DNA of 8,420 nucleotides from Planctomycetaceae bacterium (GTDB taxonomy: Bacteria; Planctomycetota; Planctomycetia; Pirellulales; Thermoguttaceae): assembly GCA_031282385.1 (NCBI GenBank), contig JAITDV010000096.1:1-8420 (forward strand), written 5' to 3'. A program made the translations under genes and the position numbers. The notes under the pieces are model-generated. The model was given only the letters and a program-made list of their open reading frames with translations. It was not told the DNA's origin and did not search any database. Shown one piece after another: positions 6,364-8,420 of this stretch (positions within the stretch are counted from its first letter, which is position 1; every line of letters begins with the position of its first letter).

Positions 6364-7164
6364 ATGTCAGAAATAGTAATTAACAAATTTAAGTGTGTAC
6401 GTTGCGGTCAATGCATTCTTGCATGTCCGGCGCGGGTTTATACTCGCAATTCACCATTGGAGAGTACGGTTTTGGCAAAGGATGGTGAAGAGCGTTGTAT
6501 CGCGTGTAATCATTGTATTGCGATATGTCCGGTCAACGCAATTTCGGTCAATAGCCTTGACAGCTCTGATTGTGATTTTTTTACAGACGGAGTTTATCCG
6601 CGTCTTGAACATATTATTTCTCTTGTTCAAATGCGTCGTTCGATTCGGACATATTCGAATGTTCCGGTTGATGATTCTCAGATTGAGCAGTTGCTCAATG
6701 CAGTCCGTTGGGCGCCGACGGCTAAAAATCGTTTACCGGTAAAATGGTTGATTATCAACGGTAGGAAGAAAGTAGTTGAGCTTGGCGGTCTTGTTATAAA
6801 TTGGTTTAGGCGTTTGAAGGGAGTAGATGAAATGTTGGATGCGTGGGATCTCGGTCTTGATCCGATTTTTCGCGGTGCACCGTGTGTTGTTGCGGCATAT
6901 ACAACAGCTGATTCTCCTTGGGCGGCGGTAGATTGTTCAATTGCAATGCAAACATTTGACTATTGCGCAGCAGCAATGAGATTGGGAACATGTTGGGCTG
7001 GTTATTTTATTAATGTTGCGCAAAAAGATATGGAAATAAATAAATGGCTGGGTTTAAGCAGAGATGAAGAAATTTACGCCAGCCTGATGTTGGGCAACAT
7101 TGGAGGCGAATTTTATCAAAAAATACCGCCAAGACCTGAAATAAAAGTAAAATGGATACAATAA
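6364..7164 (+). CDS. Nitroreductase-family flavoprotein with N-terminal 2x[4Fe-4S] ferredoxin domain
   Basis: This is a soluble FMN-dependent oxidoreductase fused to its own electron-transfer domain. Residues 1-60 carry two ferredoxin motifs, CVRCGQCILACP (Cys11, 14, 17, 21) and CIACNHCIAICP (Cys45, 48, 51, 55), each able to bind a 4Fe-4S cluster. Residues about 85-255 are a nitroreductase fold: RRSIRTYSNVPV (91-102) is the usual FMN-phosphate-binding start, APTAKNRLPVKW (117-128) matches the family's AP-x-A-x-N segment, and the C-terminal part ends in LMLGNIGGEF. The length of 266 is normal for this architecture, known mainly from anaerobes. Electrons probably pass from reduced ferredoxin or the clusters to FMN and on to an unknown acceptor; the substrate cannot be read from sequence. 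ATG 6364 is 10 codons before the first cluster Cys, as expected. Confidence 0.95.
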   Translation: MSEIVINKFKCVRCGQCILACPARVYTRNSPLESTVLAKDGEERCIACNHCIAICPVNAISVNSLDSSDCDFFTDGVYPRLEHIISLVQMRRSIRTYSNVPVDDSQIEQLLNAVRWAPTAKNRLPVKWLIINGRKKVVELGGLVINWFRRLKGVDEMLDAWDLGLDPIFRGAPCVVAAYTTADSPWAAVDCSIAMQTFDYCAAAMRLGTCWAGYFINVAQKDMEINKWLGLSRDEEIYASLMLGNIGGEFYQKIPPRPEIKVKWIQ

Positions 7165-7362
7165 AACAAAAAATTGTTGATAAAATCAGAAGTAACTATT
7201 AAGTAAGCCGCATGTCTTTTTACAAATTCATTTGTATGGCAGGCCGAAATGAAGCAATAACGTAGTAACCACTTAAAAACAGTTGAAAAATAAGAGCGTA
7301 TAATGGCGTTTTTGGAGGCATTGTGGTTACTAATGGAAATTTTGGTAAATAGGACTGGATAC

Positions 7363-7444
7363 TTTATAAACTGTTCATACTTTAACTTTCATTTGCCGCC
7401 GCCTGCTTACCTATCGGAAAGTAGGCTTTCACGCTTTCGAATCA
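7363..7444. repeat. Right arm of ~81-bp inverted repeat bracketing three genes
   Basis: Reverse complement of 643-723; the 7363-7435 core differs from the left arm at about 8 positions plus one extra base. It contains the tract TTTATAAACTGTTCATACTT, which on the minus strand corresponds to the sequence preceding sbcC and the nitroreductase gene. Here no gene starts after it on the minus strand, which suggests the tract belongs to the repeat rather than arising independently at promoters. Confidence 0.8.
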
Positions 7445-7483
7445 AACAAAACATAAGGGCGCATCGGGGACTACTAAGGGAAG

Positions 7484-7546
7484 TTTGACAAATAAGGGTT
7501 TGAATATTAGAACTGTTCGGAAAACGATGTTGTCCCGAGTGAATTT
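7484..7546 (+). repeat. Diverged dispersed repeat, copy 2
   Basis: Same orientation as 301-363, ungapped, about 49 of 63 bases identical. Best conserved at TTTGACAAATAAGGGTTTGA and around ATGTTGT. A still weaker relative may begin near 7284 (TTGAAAAATAAGAGCG), but it drifts after about 15 bases. Confidence 0.55.
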
Positions 7547-7734
7547 ATTGGTCTTATGTAACAGAATTGTTGACGATAAGAAACACACGGCTGAATAGAT
7601 ACGATTTTCATTTTTGACTAACATAATTATTGTTACAATAATGCATCAAAAAAATAGTAATTTGATAAATATTTCACACTCAAATTTATAGTGTTAAACG
7701 CCATTTTGCAAAAGTTCAGTTAAAGGTTAAAATT

Positions 7735-8256
7735 TTAATTATTGCTTTTGTTTATTTTATTTTTATGAGTCCGTTTTACTAAAAATATAATAACCAACAC
7801 AACAACGATTCCGCTTATGATCACAGCAAATACAATCGAAAAAATATTGGATGTTGTCAACGAGTTTAGATCAAAAAATTGGATGTTTTCATTTGTTGTA
7901 TCTACTTGATCCGGCGTCGTATTTTTGTATTTTACTTGTGCTACAGCTTTCGTTTTGTCTCATGTTTTTTGAGCCTCTGGCGAATTAAACATCTTAAACA
8001 TCTTAAACATTTTAAACATCTTAAACTGCATAAAAACAAATTCAAACGCTTAAAACCTGATATCTTTGAATTTTTATCAACAAATTTTGTAATTCATCCG
8101 GAGTAAGTGTATAACATTTCAAAAAAGTAATTATTTGTCCATGAAAAAGTCATTTGGTGCTATAAATTCTGGGCTTATCTGGTTGCAATTTAGAGTTATA
8201 ATTTGCAATATAGTTATTGCTTTATCCAAGATTTTCCTTAAAACCTTGCAAATATT
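7735..8256 (-). pseudogene. Decayed membrane-protein gene, 5'-truncated, two frameshifts and one in-frame stop
   Basis: Protein-like sequence runs on the minus strand through three pieces. From 8256 to 8134 it reads NICKVLRKILDKAITILQ... to APNDFFMDK, then hits TAA (8131-8133). Shifting frame there continues smoothly with IITFLKCYTLTPDELQNLL through KIQRYQVLSV to a TGA at 8042-8044. The original frame resumes around 8049 (FEFVFMQFKMF..., then NSPEAQKT), meets TGA at 7960-7962 and goes on for 74 codons (DKTKAVAQVKYKN...) to TAA at 7735-7737. That last piece has a clear transmembrane helix (NIFSIVFAVIISGIVVVLVI) and a basic tail (KRTHKNKINKSNN), so the protein probably had a C-terminal anchor with the tail in the cytoplasm. 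No in-frame start exists. The family is not recognised. The 5' side ends exactly at the MITE-like element at 8257, which may have cut the gene. Confidence 0.6.
7985..8029. repeat. 9-bp tandem repeat, five units
   Basis: TTAAACATC, TTAAACATC, TTAAACATT, TTAAACATC and a degraded TTAAACTGC follow one another without gaps. On the minus strand, in the frame of the decayed gene, the units read as repeats of Phe-Lys-Met. The unit of exactly three codons keeps the frame, so it may be an in-gene expansion either before or after the gene was broken. Confidence 0.85.
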
Positions 8257-8420
8257 AGACCTTTTCTCTAACCTAAAAATACATCAACACAACAAAAAAC
8301 CTACAACGAAAAACCGCTTTTAACTCCTCCGAGACCACCCCTAACCCCTCCGAAGGAGGGGAATAAGACTACGCCTCCGAAGGAGGCGAATAAGAAGAAG
8401 CCTCCGTCGGAGGCGAATTA
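8257..8420. mobile_element. MITE-like non-coding element, second copy (runs off the window)
   Basis: Bases 8257-8363 match 411-517 without gaps, with only about three differences. The match continues with more differences to about 8398. The terminal repeat AGACCTTTTCTCTAACCT (8257-8274) agrees better with the right end of the first copy (one mismatch) than does that copy's own left end. Palindromic units lie at 8345-8361, 8372-8388 and 8400-8414, again about 27 bp apart. The right terminus and any target duplication lie beyond the window; the left flank is ATT. It adjoins the decayed gene at 7735-8256. Confidence 0.75.

Larger units (their letters stand above)
7165..7734. other. Non-coding, repeat-bearing region
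   Basis: No gene is supported in these 570 bases. They hold a small hairpin TACAAA-TTCA-TTTGTA (7221-7236) after the nitroreductase stop, a 9-bp inverted pair AGTAACCAC (7264-7272) and GTGGTTACT (7323-7331), the right inverted-repeat arm (7363-7444), copy 2 of the diverged repeat (7484-7546) and a perfect hairpin ATTATTG-TTA-CAATAAT (7626-7642). None of the hairpins is followed by a clear T run on either strand. Confidence 0.7.

Noticed and set aside
735..7164. Three-gene defence operon
   Set aside because: The gaps of 218 and 128 bp, a separate promoter candidate for the last gene and the unrelated functions do not support a co-transcribed system.
7303..7488. 61-codon + strand open frame
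   Set aside because: It lies across the right inverted-repeat arm and has no protein-like features or ribosome binding site. The left arm, read in the corresponding frame, does not extend it.
7960..7962. TGA recoded as an amino acid in the minus-strand gene
   Set aside because: The three intact genes have no internal TGA and use TGG for Trp and GGN for Gly, so a recoded TGA is not supported; frameshifts nearby also favour decay.
7879..8323. Two + strand open frames of 75 and 62 codons
   Set aside because: They overlap the minus-strand decayed gene, the 9-bp tandem repeat and the second element copy; their His-Leu-Lys run is the tandem repeat in translation.

Overview
The window is AT-rich bacterial chromosome with three intact genes on the + strand: sbcC (735-3938), a large anchored or secreted TPR-like protein (4157-6235) and a two-cluster ferredoxin/nitroreductase fusion (6364-7164). 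None of the three starts has a recognisable Shine-Dalgarno sequence, which fits lineages that rarely use one (Bacteroidetes/Chlorobi-type and Planctomycetes-type bacteria are examples). The 2x[4Fe-4S] nitroreductase fits an anaerobic lifestyle. The phylum cannot be fixed from this sequence; an anaerobic, repeat-rich, low-GC bacterium is as far as I can go.

Layout: 1-119 is probably the tail of an upstream gene. 120-734 is a stack of non-coding repeats: a nested palindrome built from 10-bp-phased CACGAATT units, a diverged repeat shared with the far side of the window, a perfect 17-bp tandem duplication, a 219-bp MITE-like element (411-629) with terminal inverted repeats, and the left arm of an ~81-bp inverted repeat that runs up to the sbcC start. 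The three genes follow, separated by 218 and 128 bp, so they look like separate transcription units rather than one operon. 7165-7734 is non-coding and carries the right arm of the inverted repeat and the second copy of the diverged repeat. 7735-8256 (minus strand) holds the remains of a membrane-protein gene broken by two compensating frameshifts and an in-frame TGA. Its 5' side ends where a second copy of the MITE-like element begins (8257 to the window end).

The genes do not form an obvious common system. SbcC is a DNA-repair nuclease subunit whose partner SbcD is not visible here, the TPR-like protein has no assigned role, and the nitroreductase is a redox enzyme. A shared tract (consensus GTGTGAACAGTTTATAAA) lies directly before both sbcC and the nitroreductase gene and may carry their promoters. 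The main novelty is in the repeats and in the decayed gene; I see no convincing new defence or biosynthetic system.
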